Shown here: positions 44,108-55,619 of the stretch, one piece after another | How the letters are laid out: every line of letters starts with the position of its first letter | Numbering within the stretch: position 1 is the first letter of the stretch | Assembly: GCA_039720395.1 (NCBI GenBank) | Contig: CM077827.1 | Location: forward strand, 19,147,602 to 19,211,601 | Length of the DNA stretch: 64,000 nt | Direction of reading: 5' to 3' | Origin: Liquidambar formosana | Lineage: Eukaryota > Streptophyta > Magnoliopsida > Saxifragales > Altingiaceae | The notes under the pieces: model-generated | Told to the model about the DNA's origin: nothing | The model's database searches: none | Seen by the model: the letters and a program-made list of their open reading frames with translations, nothing else | Translations under genes and position numbers: made by a program

Positions 44108-44869
44108 TATGGTGGTAGTGATGGAACCACACTAAGGCCTTGGGGGGCCATGGCCCCCTATGATTTTGAATTTTTTTTGAAATATATATACACATATCTA
44201 TATGAGCTGATGGTTTGAGCATCGACACGGATTTCACGGAGCTGTGGTTAATGCTTGTAGGTTTTGTGCCTTTTGCTTCAAGGATTGATCTTGAGAATCA
44301 TCCATATCCATGGCTTCAAGCCTTGAGTTGAGGAAGAATATGGTCTAGATTTAGGTTTTGTGAGGGTTTGAAGGTTTGCTATCGAAGAGATGCTGAAGAT
44401 GTTCACATTTCTATGGTTTTACAATAGTATGAGTATAGGGGTATGAGAATCAGGGCAAGAAAGGAGTAACCCACTTGGTATCGGGAATTCTCCCGCTTTA
44501 ATTTGCTTTAATGGACTTTCTTGCTATCATGTGGCAATCTATGTAAATGGGCATGTCAATACAGAGGTTCATTAACTTTAATTTTGGAAATCTATTAGGT
44601 TGGTAAAAAAAAAATAATATGAGACGTCTATGAGGACTACAATAATAAATTAAGGATATAATTTGGCTAAAAAATTTTCATTATTCAAAAGCCTCTCACA
44701 CCCTTTTACAATACCATAAATAAGTACATAATTTGGCCCAAAAATTACCACCTCTTCCCTTCAAAAACTAATTAGTTTAGTAGATTTCTTATTATTGAAT
44801 GATGAAAATTTTTAGTTCATGATTTGGCCCCCCTCAAGTTGAAATCCTAAGTCTGTCCCTGTATGGTGG
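44108..44869. mobile_element. hAT-like non-autonomous element with 8-bp target duplication
   Basis: TATGGTGG at 44108-44115 and again at 44862-44869 flank a 746-bp segment (44116-44861). Its ends are decayed inverted repeats: TAGTGATGGAACCA on the left, and CAGGGACAGACTTAGG read inward from the right. Both are followed by a GGGGGGCC block (GGGGGGCCATGGCCCCC left, GGCCCCCC right). An 8-bp duplication and CAGGG-type ends fit hAT elements. No transposase is encoded. Confidence 0.55.
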
Positions 44870-46467
44870 TGGTGATTTGAGCTTACTATGGCCAATGAAG
44901 TGGTAGGATTTTGGAGGTTTAGAAAGTAGGTAATATTTGAATTTCATTTAATAGCTTTAAGAGATGCTTTTGGGTACTCCTGCTATTATGTTATGCCTTT
45001 TGTAGTACTGATTTTCCTTTTATTGCTAATTGTCTATATTGAAGATGATGTGTAATTCAGGTTTTCAATTATTTAAACCATAATAAATGCAAATTGACAA
45101 ATGAAGTGGCTTATGAAAAATAAGATCTGGATTTTGGTTTCAAAATGAGGTTGCTTTTCAAAATTTCCATGGTAATGATGTGCTGTAGTATCCATCCCAT
45201 GTATTGCCTCTTAACAGCTTTCTTAACTAAAAGAAAAGGAGCAAAAACAGAAAAGCAAAATAGATGTGTTGCCTCTTTCAATCCTCATTTGGATTGTTCG
45301 AGAAATTCAAGAGAGAAAAATGTGATGCTGTGATGGCTATAGGTGGTCTTCCAAGGGTGAATTCTGAATTCGATCAACCTATCTCTAAACCTTAAAGTTT
45401 AACCTAGAAGTTCTACTTATTGGGTTTTACTTATATTTATTTTGGGTTATAGTTACTCAAGAAGTCAAGATGCAAATGCTTTTTCACAATTTTCATAGTT
45501 TTATTAGAAATGTATTTCCATTTATTTATAATTTTGTCCATTTTGTGCTATATTTCTCAGGAGTTCATATGAATTACAAGCATGCTTGGCAAGTTTCAAA
45601 TGTACCATTAATTTCATTTGCATTCCCAGCGAGTTTTTCCCTTCTTTCTATATTTCCCTTTTTTTTTTTCCTCTATTTAGTTGTCTCTTTTGCCCTTTAT
45701 TTTAGTTTTTAGGATATTGGATATGTATAGTTTTGTTTGTTTGATTGGTTCTTTTTAATGAGTTAGTTGGTGAATGACTGATGTGGATGACATGATCATA
45801 TTTAGAGTTGTATGTCATTAACTGCAAGTCTAAGCAGCAATATTAAATTTGGATGAAATTCCATGTTTTAATTAAAATCCTTGCACTATTAGCAAAAAAA
45901 AAAAAAAAAAAGGTCGTGGATTTGTTGGCCTAACAGCATTATTATTTACTTCCTTCCAAGAATTATGCATCGTTACAAGAAGTCTTTGGTAACTCCAATT
46001 CAAAACTTTGTTGGCCTCTATATCTTGCATTGAACATTCAAAGTTTAATGTTGATGTAGATTGTAACTTCAATTGGAATAGTATTTTTTTTTTTTTTTTT
46101 ACAAAAAATTAATTTTCATCTTATCTGGCATTCTTATGGATCATCTCTTCTTTCCCCCTTCTTTTGATGATGGCTTGATTGGGATAACTATTGATATGGA
46201 TTCATTTGGCTTTTAAAATGCAAAATATTATTTTCCTTACTTTGCATTTTTTAGTCCTCAACCAAAGTTTGTATTGATTCTTTTTTTAGTATGGTAGATT
46301 TCTCCTTGAATATGCATATCTTGCATTTGAGTTCTAAACAATTGTGAAGAAGAACATAGTTAGAGATTGAAGAACTCTGGTTTTGGTGTCAATACTGGTA
46401 TAAAGCTCAATTCTTAATTCAAGGTGCTTTGATTCCATGGTTAAATTTCAAAGTGGTATTATTTTAA
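44870..46467. other. intergenic sequence, no gene recognised
   Basis: AT-rich with homopolymer runs (A-run at 45893-45911, T-run near 46086-46100). Short ORFs have no recognisable domains. Confidence 0.5.
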
Positions 46468-46702
46468 AATCCTTTTAGGCCACTAATGGTTAGCGCATAT
46501 GACATTGGAGCAAGGTTCTTGGTTAACCAAAATAAAATTTAAAAAAAAATGTGGGAAAAAAGTTAATACAGTAAGACTTCACAACCTTTGATTTTAGAAT
46601 AGCATAGGATGAGAACACATGATATGGATTAGAAGTTAACTTAGACTCACAATCTCCCAAGCCTAACATGATACCTCTGACCTTTTTTTTTTTTTTTTTT
46701 TT
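46468..46702 (+). mobile_element. possible tRNA-derived SINE remnant
   Basis: Contains AATGGTTAGCGCATATGAC, similar to a polymerase III A box, and AGGTTCTTGGTTAACC where a B box would stand, then about 170 bp ending in a run of T (about 46682-46702). The boxes are imperfect and I found no convincing target duplication. Confidence 0.3.
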
Positions 46703-46925
46703 AAATTCTCTTTTTCCTTCAAAAGTCACCTGATATGAAATTTGATTTTAATTGATGTTATTAATTATGTAACTCATCACATTCTCTTAACACTTAAACA
46801 CCTGCTAAAATACCGTCGAAGGTTGACTATGTAAGTATAGATGAAGTGTCACCACTTACTAAATTTTAGGCCTTTTTTTTGGGGGAGGGGAGATGGTAGG
46901 GCTTTAATGCGTAGGAGCATTGTTA

Positions 46926-46927
<2 letters not shown>

Positions 46928-46975
<48 letters not shown>
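46928..46975 (+). repeat. compound microsatellite (CT)n(CA)n
   Basis: About 12 CT units followed directly by about 12 CA/AC units. Any ORF across it is low-complexity translation. Confidence 0.95.
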
Positions 46976-47755
46976 TTGAACTTGCTTTGTTTTGTGTTTA
47001 AAAGAGAAAAAAAAAACGAAAATGGAATAAACAAAATAAAAGGTGGAAAACTCTTTCACCTCTTCCTCCTTTTCCTTTCTCTACAAATCAAGCCACAAGC
47101 TAATGTGACGACTCCTTTGATGGAGTTATGTGTTTGACATGTATGGTTGTAGTGGTGATGGTGGCGATAGTCTGGTGGACGTCCATGAGGAGGTAATGGT
47201 TGTGGTTTAAGTCCAAATCTTTTTAAAAGTGTATTTGTTTCAATCATTTTTTAGCTTGCAAGGCACTTCCAGTCCCCTAAGGAATTATAGAAGTGTAATA
47301 ATTCACCTCTGATAAATAGTTGTAAGAATTTCTTACTATTATACGACTAACTTCAATATAAGTTTTTTAATTTGTTGGTAATTGGTTACTTCCATATTTG
47401 ACATGTTTTCTTTTTGTTTCTTTGGCTTCTCAAGTACACATATTATAGAAATTCTTACTACTCTACTACGGGCCAATCAAAATGGAATAAGTTTTACACT
47501 ATAAAGTTTAAGTCTAGATAACAAGACTCATTGTTGTGGGGGTTTTAGTTTGGAAAAATGATTTTAGCATGAATTTTCTGTAAATATCTATGGAATGTGA
47601 ATATTTTGCTTCACAACATAATAATTTCTCAACGTTTATAAGTTGGTAGGATAGTATTGTTTCACATCATACTATTTTGTTATAAGTTTATGAGTTGGTA
47701 AGACTAGAGAAAAATTTATTTTATTGTGGGAATTATTGACAGTACTCGCTCATTC
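46976..47755. other. intergenic sequence, no gene recognised
   Basis: No domain-bearing ORF. Nothing further assigned. Confidence 0.5.
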
Positions 47756-47885
47756 TTCTAATATAATTTGTAGGATCTTGCTTAGTAGAATCAATAGTAG
47801 ATAATGGTGCTTTTATTGCTTTTATAAATAGTTTATATAAATTTACTATTTGGCTTCTTGGGCATTGCTTGGGGTTTAGATTTAT
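47756..47885 (+). mobile_element. decayed Helitron-like 3' end
   Basis: The segment ending CTTCTTGGGCATTGCTTGGGG (about 47858-47878) resembles the end at 48760-48836, including the preceding TATAAATAGTTTATATAAA. The hairpin is weakened and no CTAG follows. Treated as a remnant of the same family. Confidence 0.35.
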
Positions 47886-48689
47886 ATGAGACAAACTTCT
47901 TTAATTAATTGTGGTGGTTTTGCAATAACCTTACGAGAAATATGTATGATTTGGGATTGGTGAATGAGATTACAGCCTACGTAGGAGATGCACTAGATGG
48001 AGAACATATTCTTCTTTTCATTCTTGTCTATTTTTTTTCCCTTTTTTTTAAAAAATATTTTTTTTCTTAATATAGTATCCTTAATATCTTTTAGTTTTTT
48101 CCCTCAAATTCTTGGTGTTGTATCTATTATAGTTTTGATCTTTTAATGTTGTAAATTGCCTCATGTCCCTAAATTCAAATTGCAGAGTAATGCATTTTTT
48201 TGTTTGTTAATAACTGTGATGAGTTTATTAGGTAATTAAGAAAGAGGGTTCTTGCTTTCATAGAGTGTGTGATGGGATTGAATTCAATTCCCCTACATTT
48301 TCTTTAGTTCCTAAACAAGGCAAATATGATACATGTCCTATTTGAGAAAATGCATTTCAATAGTTCAACTTGAAAATGTATAATTTAACATGTGACGCAA
48401 ATTTCATTGGAGAAATGTGCAAATTGTGGGTTGGTGTATTGTTAAGGAAATTGATTTTAGTTGTTTTAATTGCGCCAATGTATTTTTGTAGATGTGCCAT
48501 CATGATTGGTTTTTTTTTTTTTTTTGGATTTTTTTTTCTCTTTTCGAACCAATTAAAATACCTTTGAAGAATGCCTTATTTTGACATTATCGAAGAGTGG
48601 AAACAGAAAGTGAGACAGTAGTTGAGGAACTATTCCCAATTAGTCTCTTATTCCTCATTGTGGAATGGGGATTTGATTAGCAAGTGGGA

Positions 48690-48836
48690 CTAAGATTAGG
48701 TAATATCTTTCTTATTAAGTACTTTAGATAAAGCTATTATTCGGGAAGGTAATATCTTTTTAATAATTTATATAAGTAGTTTAGATAAAACTGGCTACTA
48801 TCCGTATTCTTGGGCATCGCCCGGGGTTTTAACTAG
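48690..48836 (+). mobile_element. Helitron-like 3' terminus
   Basis: A short hairpin (GGGC, loop ATC, GCCC at 48812-48822), then about ten bases, then CTAG at 48833-48836 followed by T. A terminal hairpin about 10-12 bases before CTRR with a 3' T is the structural signature of Helitrons. The 5' end of this copy was not identified. Confidence 0.55.
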
Positions 48837-49011
48837 TTGAAATATAAGGGTAGCCCATACTCTCTTTCTCTTTCAAATTTTGAAATTTGAAAAAGGGTTT
48901 TTGACCTTTGAGAAGGATGTTAAGAGAGAGTGTGAGGCAACAATTGACACAAAAGTTATCAGAAATTACTCGACTTTGAAATATTAATAACTTAGATTAT
49001 TTCTTACCTTT

Positions 49012-49937
49012 TTCACAAAAGGGTCAGGTTATTGCCACCACATAAAATACTCTAACCCCCTCACTAATTAAAATAATTTGTTAAATTCTTTATATCTAAA
49101 TGTACATATACCAATAAGGACATGTTTACTTAAAGATTTAAAAAAATTTCTATCTCCATCCCATTCCACCCCCAACTCCGAAAACATTACACCATCTGTC
49201 AACTTCATGCTCTTACAAACCCTAACAACCTTGACATCAAATCCATATGTATATGAAAAATTAGTGTTTCTCATGTTATGTTGAATAATGGACAAGAAAA
49301 GCATTGATAAAGATGGTATTAGCTACTAAAAATAAGTATTTATCCATTTTTTGTCGAGTTTAACTTCATTTTTTCGTATGCTGAATTTCACCCTATTTGG
49401 TTTATTGACTCCAAACATGTTTAAAATGCTCATTTCTGTAATACCGAATGTTTTTAATGCGTTCCAATTTTTAAGTTTGAACAAAGTTCTTTTGTTCCGT
49501 TTTAAAACTCCAAACGCCTTAAAAGAAGCGTTTTAGGATTGTTCAGTTATGTAACTCCGAACAAATGGATATTGTTCATCTGTAAGAGTCTAAACAAGCT
49601 TGTGTTGTTTCGTTTTAAAATACCAAACAACTTAACTATACAAATCCCAATTTACAATTGCTCGTTTGGCGTCAGTTTCCGGTGAGGCAACGGTATCAGT
49701 ATTGCCGTTATTGCCGTCCCGTGAGTTGTTGACGAGCACAATGCCGTCGGATAAGGGGCTTGAGAAGGGGACAGGTTGTGGGTGAGGTGGGTGGAAAAAT
49801 GTTTGAGATTTTCATATTTTTTATTAAGAGTATTTTAGGAAGATTAGGGGGGTACTTACAACAAAATTTGAGGGGATTTAATTAGTGGGGAGCTTAGAGT
49901 ATTTTATATGGTGGCAATAACCTAGCCCTTTACAAAA
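49012..49937. mobile_element. Mutator-like non-autonomous element with 52-bp TIRs and 9-bp target duplication
   Basis: TIRs at 49021-49072 and 49877-49928 match in inverse orientation at about 46 of 52 positions (start GGGTCAGGTTATTGCCACCA versus GGGCTAGGTTATTGCCACCA). The flanks TTCACAAAA (49012-49020) and TTTACAAAA (49929-49937) agree at eight of nine bases. Long TIRs and a 9-bp duplication fit Mutator-like elements. The 908-bp element has no transposase. Its right interior is GC-richer and contains a minus-strand open stretch (see findings). Confidence 0.72.
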
Positions 49938-51389
49938 AAAGGGTTGATGGGATGAGTTATATTTATGATTAAGTCACCATGTTTTAATTTCCACATATTA
50001 TTTTTGTACCTATAAATTTAGATACAGATATATGAATTTCAAACTAACAGTTGTTTTGTAGGTTTTACTTTTAAATTATATGAATTTATGGTTTTTAACG
50101 ATGGGTAATTTTAGGAAATTGTTTCCTACTAAACGTATAGCTCACACCCCTTTAGTTTTCTTGCAGGTCTTATTTCCAGAAATAAGGCTTGACTTGGGAT
50201 TTTGGGGTTCATCGACATGCATGCATGCCAATTACTTAATGTGTAATAAATTTAAGCAATTTTTTGTAATTTATTGGTTATGAGCCTCAACATGTATTAA
50301 TTTTAAACTATGGTTTATAATAATTAATTAAGTAATGGATATGGATGTAGATGAAACCTATGTGGCTAAGATGCAGTCTATAGTTAAATTATTTTTAGAC
50401 ATATCGCGTGGATGAAATGGAAATATTATAAGTGTGTTTTCCACAAGTTTTGACTAGTTAATAACTTGGTGGGTCCTCTTTACAAACAAGATTATGCCGG
50501 ATTTTCTTAAAAATGCTTTCGAAAAAATTGTTTTATTGGAACATTCAGCTAAATTGGCTTTAAAAATGATTTTCTTATTATATACCTACAACGCTCATTG
50601 ATTGTTCTATTGTTATGCTCCATTCTGTTATTACCCTTGTTTCTATTTGCTACGCCCATATTTAAGCTCATCGACACTTCCACGCTAGTGGAAAAGAAGT
50701 CGGGTTTGGTAGTAATATAATTGATACCATCCCACTTGAGCTTCCTTTTTCAATTCAGATTGTAGAGGTTCTTGCAGAGCCAGCTGAAGATGACTGTCAT
50801 TGCTTGGGTTTTTACTGTGGTGCGCTTGTTTGCAAATTGAAGGTGGGGATTGTTGGGACTACCATTACTATTGATTTCTCTTTGTGGGTTTCGGTTATCA
50901 TGGGACTGTTTGGGTACACGGTTTGTTGTGGGTGTCTTTTTACTAGGGTTGGTTTTTCTACTCAAGTTTGTGTTAGCCTTTGGGATTTTTTCAAACTCTT
51001 TATGGCATTAGAAGTTGTCACCAGATAACACCCATTAAAAACACCTCTTCTCAATTTAACTTGATTTAGCGCTAAAGGTTGTCATTGTCTAGGATCAACG
51101 TCACTCTTTTTTTCCTTTTTTCTTTTTTCTTTTTCTCTATGTGCTTTCCCTTCACTCCATTTCTTCTTCCTATACTTCTGTTTGCCTACACCGGATTTGG
51201 CAGGCTTATTGGATGAAGGAGAGAAGCCTTAATTCTCCTTCAGCGTCATTTTTCAGAGGCCACTTTACAAAGGCTTTGGGGTGAAGTTACTGCAGCTGCT
51301 GGGAAGAAAAAGGTGGCAACAGCCTCTTGATTAGATATAGCAAGGGTGTAGATGAAGCAAAAAGGGGTGTGAAAATAGCACCTCACATA
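49938..51389. other. intergenic sequence, no gene assigned
   Basis: Contains a plus-strand open stretch at 50750-51028 (cysteine- and hydrophobic-rich translation, no family recognised) and a GC-richer piece around 51180-51340 whose translation includes HFSEATLQRLWGEVTAAAG. Neither has a convincing start or splice context, so no gene is called. Confidence 0.4.
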
Positions 51390-51720
51390 TCTATAGATAT
51401 ACTAAAAGAGAGGATGGCCTCCGACACTGTTCACTTTTTGGTTCACTTACTGTTCAACTGACCAAAACGACATAACGTTACCGCGTGAAACAGTGCATCA
51501 TGTCCCCTACTTATCAAAACAGCGTCGTTTTGCTTGGGAGAATAGCTTCTGGAGGTTCTTCCATTTGCGAAACAGGCGTTGTTTTGTGCCGTTTTATTCC
51601 TACACAGCGTCGTGTGTGCAGTTTTTTTATTTTATTGGAAAAAAATTAACGTGGGAGACGTGAAGCGATCATTGCTTCTTGTTTTAAAAATTTAAAGATA
51701 TAGGATTTATTAATAGGGAA
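51390..51720 (+). mobile_element. Helitron-like 5' terminus (candidate)
   Basis: Begins TCTATAGATATACTAAAAGA after an A, then a segment rich in repeated GTTCACT/CTGTTCA and AAAACGACATAACG/AACAGCGTCGTT motifs. A TC start and this A-rich lead-in are reminiscent of plant Helitron 5' ends. No matching 3' end with hairpin and CTRR was found downstream. Confidence 0.35.
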
Positions 51721-51758
51721 GGTTTCACTGACCTGGTGTAAGTAAAACTTCTACAACT

Positions 51759-51960
51759 TCTATAGATCTCTTTCCATCCAATGAATCCTCTCCATTTCCA
51801 CTAAATACATTTTTAAACATGGAATTGGGTCAGCTTCTTGAGTTAGGTTACAATTAGACCCAAAACCCATTTCTTTCAACTAATTACTTCATACATTCTA
51901 AGTTCCAACCCATTCCTTCACCCCCCCCCCCTCTCTCTCTCTCGCCCTAACCTACCCCCA
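51759..51960 (+). repeat. foldback repeat, left arm
   Basis: About 200 bp matching, in reverse complement and with substitutions, the right arm at 52490-52690 (e.g. GACCCAAAACCCAT here, ATGGGTTTTGGGTC there). A C-run and CT microsatellite (about 51922-51943) lie at its inner end, matched by GAGAGAGAGAGGGGGAGGGA on the other arm. Confidence 0.75.
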
Positions 51961-52489
51961 TGGCTGAACTACATACATTCTACGTGTGTGAACTGCATCT
52001 CTTGCCATGGCTGAGATGGGATAAAGGCCTATATGCGACGTACTTCAAAAAAAATTTCAACCTCAGATGTATCATTTGTCCTCATACAGTTGACATAGTT
52101 TAAAAAGGGCTTGATTTGAAGGGTTTTTTTTTATTTTTTTTCCTTTTTTGTTGGGACTTTAATTTTTTTCTCTTTCAAATAATGGAGCCATGGTGGTTTT
52201 GTATCTTGTTTGTGGACTTGTGGTCATCTTTGTTTCCAGGGAAGTGTCCCTAGAAGGTTTCAAATGCTCTGTAGCTCTTCCCATCTCTCTTATTAAAAGT
52301 AGTATTTCTCCATTTTGTTTTCTCTTAATTGTGTTCAATTCGTCTTTTGTTTGAGTTTATGCTAGAAATGATGGTGTGCTTCAAACTTTATAAAAAAAAA
52401 AATTAAAAAAAAAATTGATAGGAAATATAAATGATCTGAGCTTTAGTGGCCATTGAGAGATTGCGAGTGAGATAAATGATTCAAATGGA

Positions 52490-52809
52490 GGTTAGGGTTA
52501 GAGCATTACAGAGAGAGAGAGGGGGAGGGAGGCGAATGAATGGGTTCGAACTTAGAATGAATAGAGTAATCAATTGAAAGAAAATGGGTTTTGGGTCTAA
52601 TTCAAATCCAACCCGAAAATCTAACCCAGTTCTATGTTTAAAAACGTATTAATTGGAGTTGGAAGAGAGCCACTGGATGGAAGAAATCTTGAAAGAAAAT
52701 GGGTTTTGGGTCCAATTCAAACCCAACCCAAAAATCTAAAGTAATTCTATGTTTGAAAACGTATTAATTGGAGATGGAGGGGAGCTATTGGATGGAAAGA
52801 AATCTATGG
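52490..52809 (-). repeat. foldback repeat, right arm with a 115-bp tandem duplication
   Basis: Right arm 52490-52690 pairs with 51759-51960. Its outer part is tandemly duplicated: GAAAGAAAATGGGTTTTGGG starts at 52576 and again at 52691, period 115 bp. A further 40-bp direct copy of left-arm sequence (GCATACATTCTAAGTTCCAA) follows at about 52823. A long-TIR or foldback DNA transposon is likely, but I found no clear target duplication. Confidence 0.7.
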
Positions 52810-52992
52810 CTTAAAAAATTTGCATACATTCTAAGTTCCAACCCATTCATTCGCCTCCCCTCCATATATAAGTGAATAGATATATTTAGCCTATAAATAA
52901 ATAAGCAAAATTGTATAAACATAGACTTCGTTCATAAAAGTGTATATATACAGCTTTGGCATAAATAATTTTTCTATTTTTTGCAAAATATG

Positions 52993-53453
52993 TGATGTAG
53001 CGAAAAATACGTGGTCGAAACTAGCTCACCAAATTAATCAACAAGCTTCTACTAATCTGTTGATTGTCGCAAGAACAATACCAGATAGTAGGCAACCACA
53101 ATCAATATTCTCTCAAGAATATGAAAATAGGAAAATAAAGGAGAAACTCTCTCTCAATATTATTAATCAAAATAATCAAAGTTTTCACTAAACTAGTTTG
53201 CTATAAGGCTTACATCTCCTGATATAAAGAACTATTAAGAAAACCTAGTTCTACTAGAATAAGAAAACCTAGTTCTACTAGAACAAGTAAGAATTAACTA
53301 GGAAACTAGTAAAGCAATAATTAAATAAATAATAATAATTAAAACTAATAAAAATAACTAATATAAAATGGAATCCCAATTCAGCAGGAGGGAAGAAGCC
53401 CGTGGTGCGAATGCATATTTGGAATCCGCGTACACCTTTAGCATGCTGCATCA
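52993..53453 (-). repeat. gypsy LTR, 461 bp, minus strand
   Basis: On the minus strand it begins TGATGCAGCATGC and ends GCTACATCA, sharing TGATG/CATCA ends with the LTR at 43022. It has a TATA-like TTTATATCAGG near its middle (about 53222). Immediately upstream on the minus strand is a purine-rich tract (AATAGGGGAGAA, 53454-53465) preceded by GAGTTCGAGGGCGAACTC. These are polypurine and pre-LTR features of gypsy elements. No primer-binding site follows the inner end. Confidence 0.7.
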
Positions 53454-53957
53454 TTCTCCCCTATTTGGAGAGTTCGCCCTCGAACTCACAACCTCAACTT
53501 TTGAGCCATCTTCATGATACAGAACCAAGTGTATAGGCTGAATTGTGTCTCGGAGGGGTGAAATTAGAATAAAGCTAGTTCGGCTGAAAAGTTCGACAGT
53601 CAATACGACTACTACTATGTAAGCAGCTAATATTGCGAATCTAATACTTGATTCGCAAGGGTTCAATTGCACAAAAGTATCCATTTTACACCCTGCATCA
53701 TCATCCATGTTCTCCTCTGTTTGGAAAGAGTTCGTCTCCAAACTCTGTAGGTTGGTTTCACAGAAATATTGATGTCGACCACTCCATCGGAATAAATACT
53801 TTGAGGACTTTCTTTGTTTCAAATGCCGTCCAAATTTATGTTCCCAAAATTTCACAACAAAAAAATTTTTCTCTGCACCCTTCATCTCATTCAAAATTTT
53901 CTACACCCTTCACCCTTCATATTTGGAATCCACGTATGCCTTTGGCGTGCTGCATCA
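53454..53957 (-). mobile_element. pre-LTR fragment of the minus-strand gypsy element with duplicated LTR starts
   Basis: Minus-strand open stretch (53894-53451) whose translation is not a protein: it contains two pre-LTR purine segments (ending NSPNRGE and NSFQTEEN). A second LTR-like start, TGATGCAGCACGCC, lies at 53957-53944 and matches the first 40 bp of the 53453 LTR. Part of an internally rearranged or nested gypsy end. Confidence 0.5.
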
Positions 53958-54009
53958 ATATGCTTGGTATTTAAATTTTTTTTTTTTAAAAAAAAAAGGT
54001 GTGTGTATT

Positions 54010-54050
<41 letters not shown>

Positions 54051-55085
54051 TATTTTAAGATATTTATGGATATAAATTTTATTCTTAAAAAAATAAATGA
54101 AAAAAAAAATGGATGCTATAAAGATATATGTTTGGTATCTATAAGAAATGAGTGTGTAGTTATGGGTTTGGTATAAAAATGGAATAAAATGAAAATGAAA
54201 ATACAAATATAATTGTAGACTAAGAAAGAAAAAAATGTATCTTCTTCTTATGAGGTTAACTTGATATATTAAGTTATCCTCCAAAACTCTTATTCATGAA
54301 TCGTATTTTGCGAAATCAACCATTAGATTAAATTTGATTCACACTTAGGTCATGCATTGCAAAAATAAAGTTGATTTGAGCTTAAGAGTTATTTCATCCA
54401 TGAATGTTCATAAATGAGCAATTGTTAGTAAAAATACAAATTTTGTATATAAAAACAATAGGGTATTCTAATGCCGCTATTTCAAATGTAGCTATTTATT
54501 TCATTTTTTGGTGATTTATTTGATTTATAATTATTGACACATTAGTCAATTTAAAAATAACATGGGGTTACAAAAATAAATAATAAATCAATAAATGAAA
54601 AAAAGGGTGAGTGGTATTAATTCTTTCAAAATTTTTTAGGTATCAGCGGAGGGTAGTGAAAATTCTCCAAAAATAGAGTAGACCATTTTATATCTAGTGG
54701 TAGTTATTTATAGGCAAAATTAGGGAAAAGTCCACTTTATGGAACTTATAGAGGCATAAGTGCATGGATAAAACTTATGTGGCCAAAAATCCCTTTTAAG
54801 TGAAACAGCTGTGTATTTGTTTAAGTCTTAAGTGTATAAAGTTAAATATACCCTTAAGTTATTATTTTTTTTGTTTTCAAACTTTAAAATAACTTAACTT
54901 TCAATATATCCTTCGATTTTCGATAAAATTTATAGTTTTAGAATCTATTCGCCAAGACCTTTAAAATAAGATCCATGATGAATATGAAATTATGCAAAAA
55001 AAAAATAAAAATAAAAATAAAACAGTTATATATAAAACACAATTCCATTCAACTGTTTATAAAAATAAAAAAAATAAAAAACAAA
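53958..55085. other. AT-rich intergenic sequence with (TG)n microsatellite
   Basis: A GT/TG run of about 15 units lies at 54018-54048 after a TATATA run. The rest is AT-rich with poly-A tracts and no supported ORF. Confidence 0.6.
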
Positions 55086-55619
55086 ATTAGATTTTTGAAT
55101 ATTTGCATAATCTAACTTCAATATTCTATGAAAATTATTAAATCTAAGTGTTTGTACCTAAATTTAATTTATTAAAACAATTAAATTTAAGTGATTATGA
55201 CTAATTTTAATCATTTGAAGTAAATTTTGTCAAACAGTTACATGTAATTGTTTTAAAAAATACGATTATATCTTGAATATTTATATAATCTAACTATAAT
55301 ATTCCATAAAAACAATTTAATCCAAGTCTTTGTGATTAAATTCAATTTATTAAAGAGTTAAATTTAAGTGATTGAGACTAAATTTAATTTCTTGAAGTGA
55401 AATTTGTGAAACAATTACATGTAATTTTTTGTGATTAAATTTTCAATGTTTTATGTAATATGTCTAAAATTTCTTATGAAAATAGATGAATCTAAGTATT
55501 TGTGATTAAACCTAACTTATTAAAATAGTTTGTAACTAAATTTAACTTATTAAAATGGTTTGACATGGGTTTTCTAAAACAGTTACTTTTAGTTACATGT
55601 AACTGTTTTAGAATTACAC
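55086..55619 (+). repeat. satellite-like tandem repeat, three diverged units of about 170-190 bp
   Basis: Three consecutive units (about 55086-55261, 55262-55429, 55430-55619) share the blocks AATATTTNNATAATCTAAC, AATTTAAGTGATTNNGACTA and ACAGTTACATGTAATTGTTT. The length is close to the monomer size of many plant satellites. The third unit is rearranged. Confidence 0.65.

Noticed and set aside
46468..46560. Functional tRNA gene suggested by an A-box-like motif
   Set aside because: No cloverleaf can be drawn and the B box is poor. At most a SINE remnant.
46841..47137. 98-codon ORF with Leu-Ser and Thr-His repeats
   Set aside because: The repeat residues come from the (CT)n(CA)n microsatellite.
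50750..51028. Overlapping ORFs on both strands
   Set aside because: No recognisable domain, no convincing start or splice context, hydrophobic low-information translation.
53451..53894. 147-codon minus-strand ORF with a hydrophobic stretch
   Set aside because: Its translation is a concatenation of gypsy pre-LTR and LTR-start sequence (two purine tracts, TGATGCAG motifs), so it is not a protein gene.
54009..54284. 91-codon minus-strand ORF
   Set aside because: Driven by a (TG)n/(CA)n microsatellite and AT-rich sequence.
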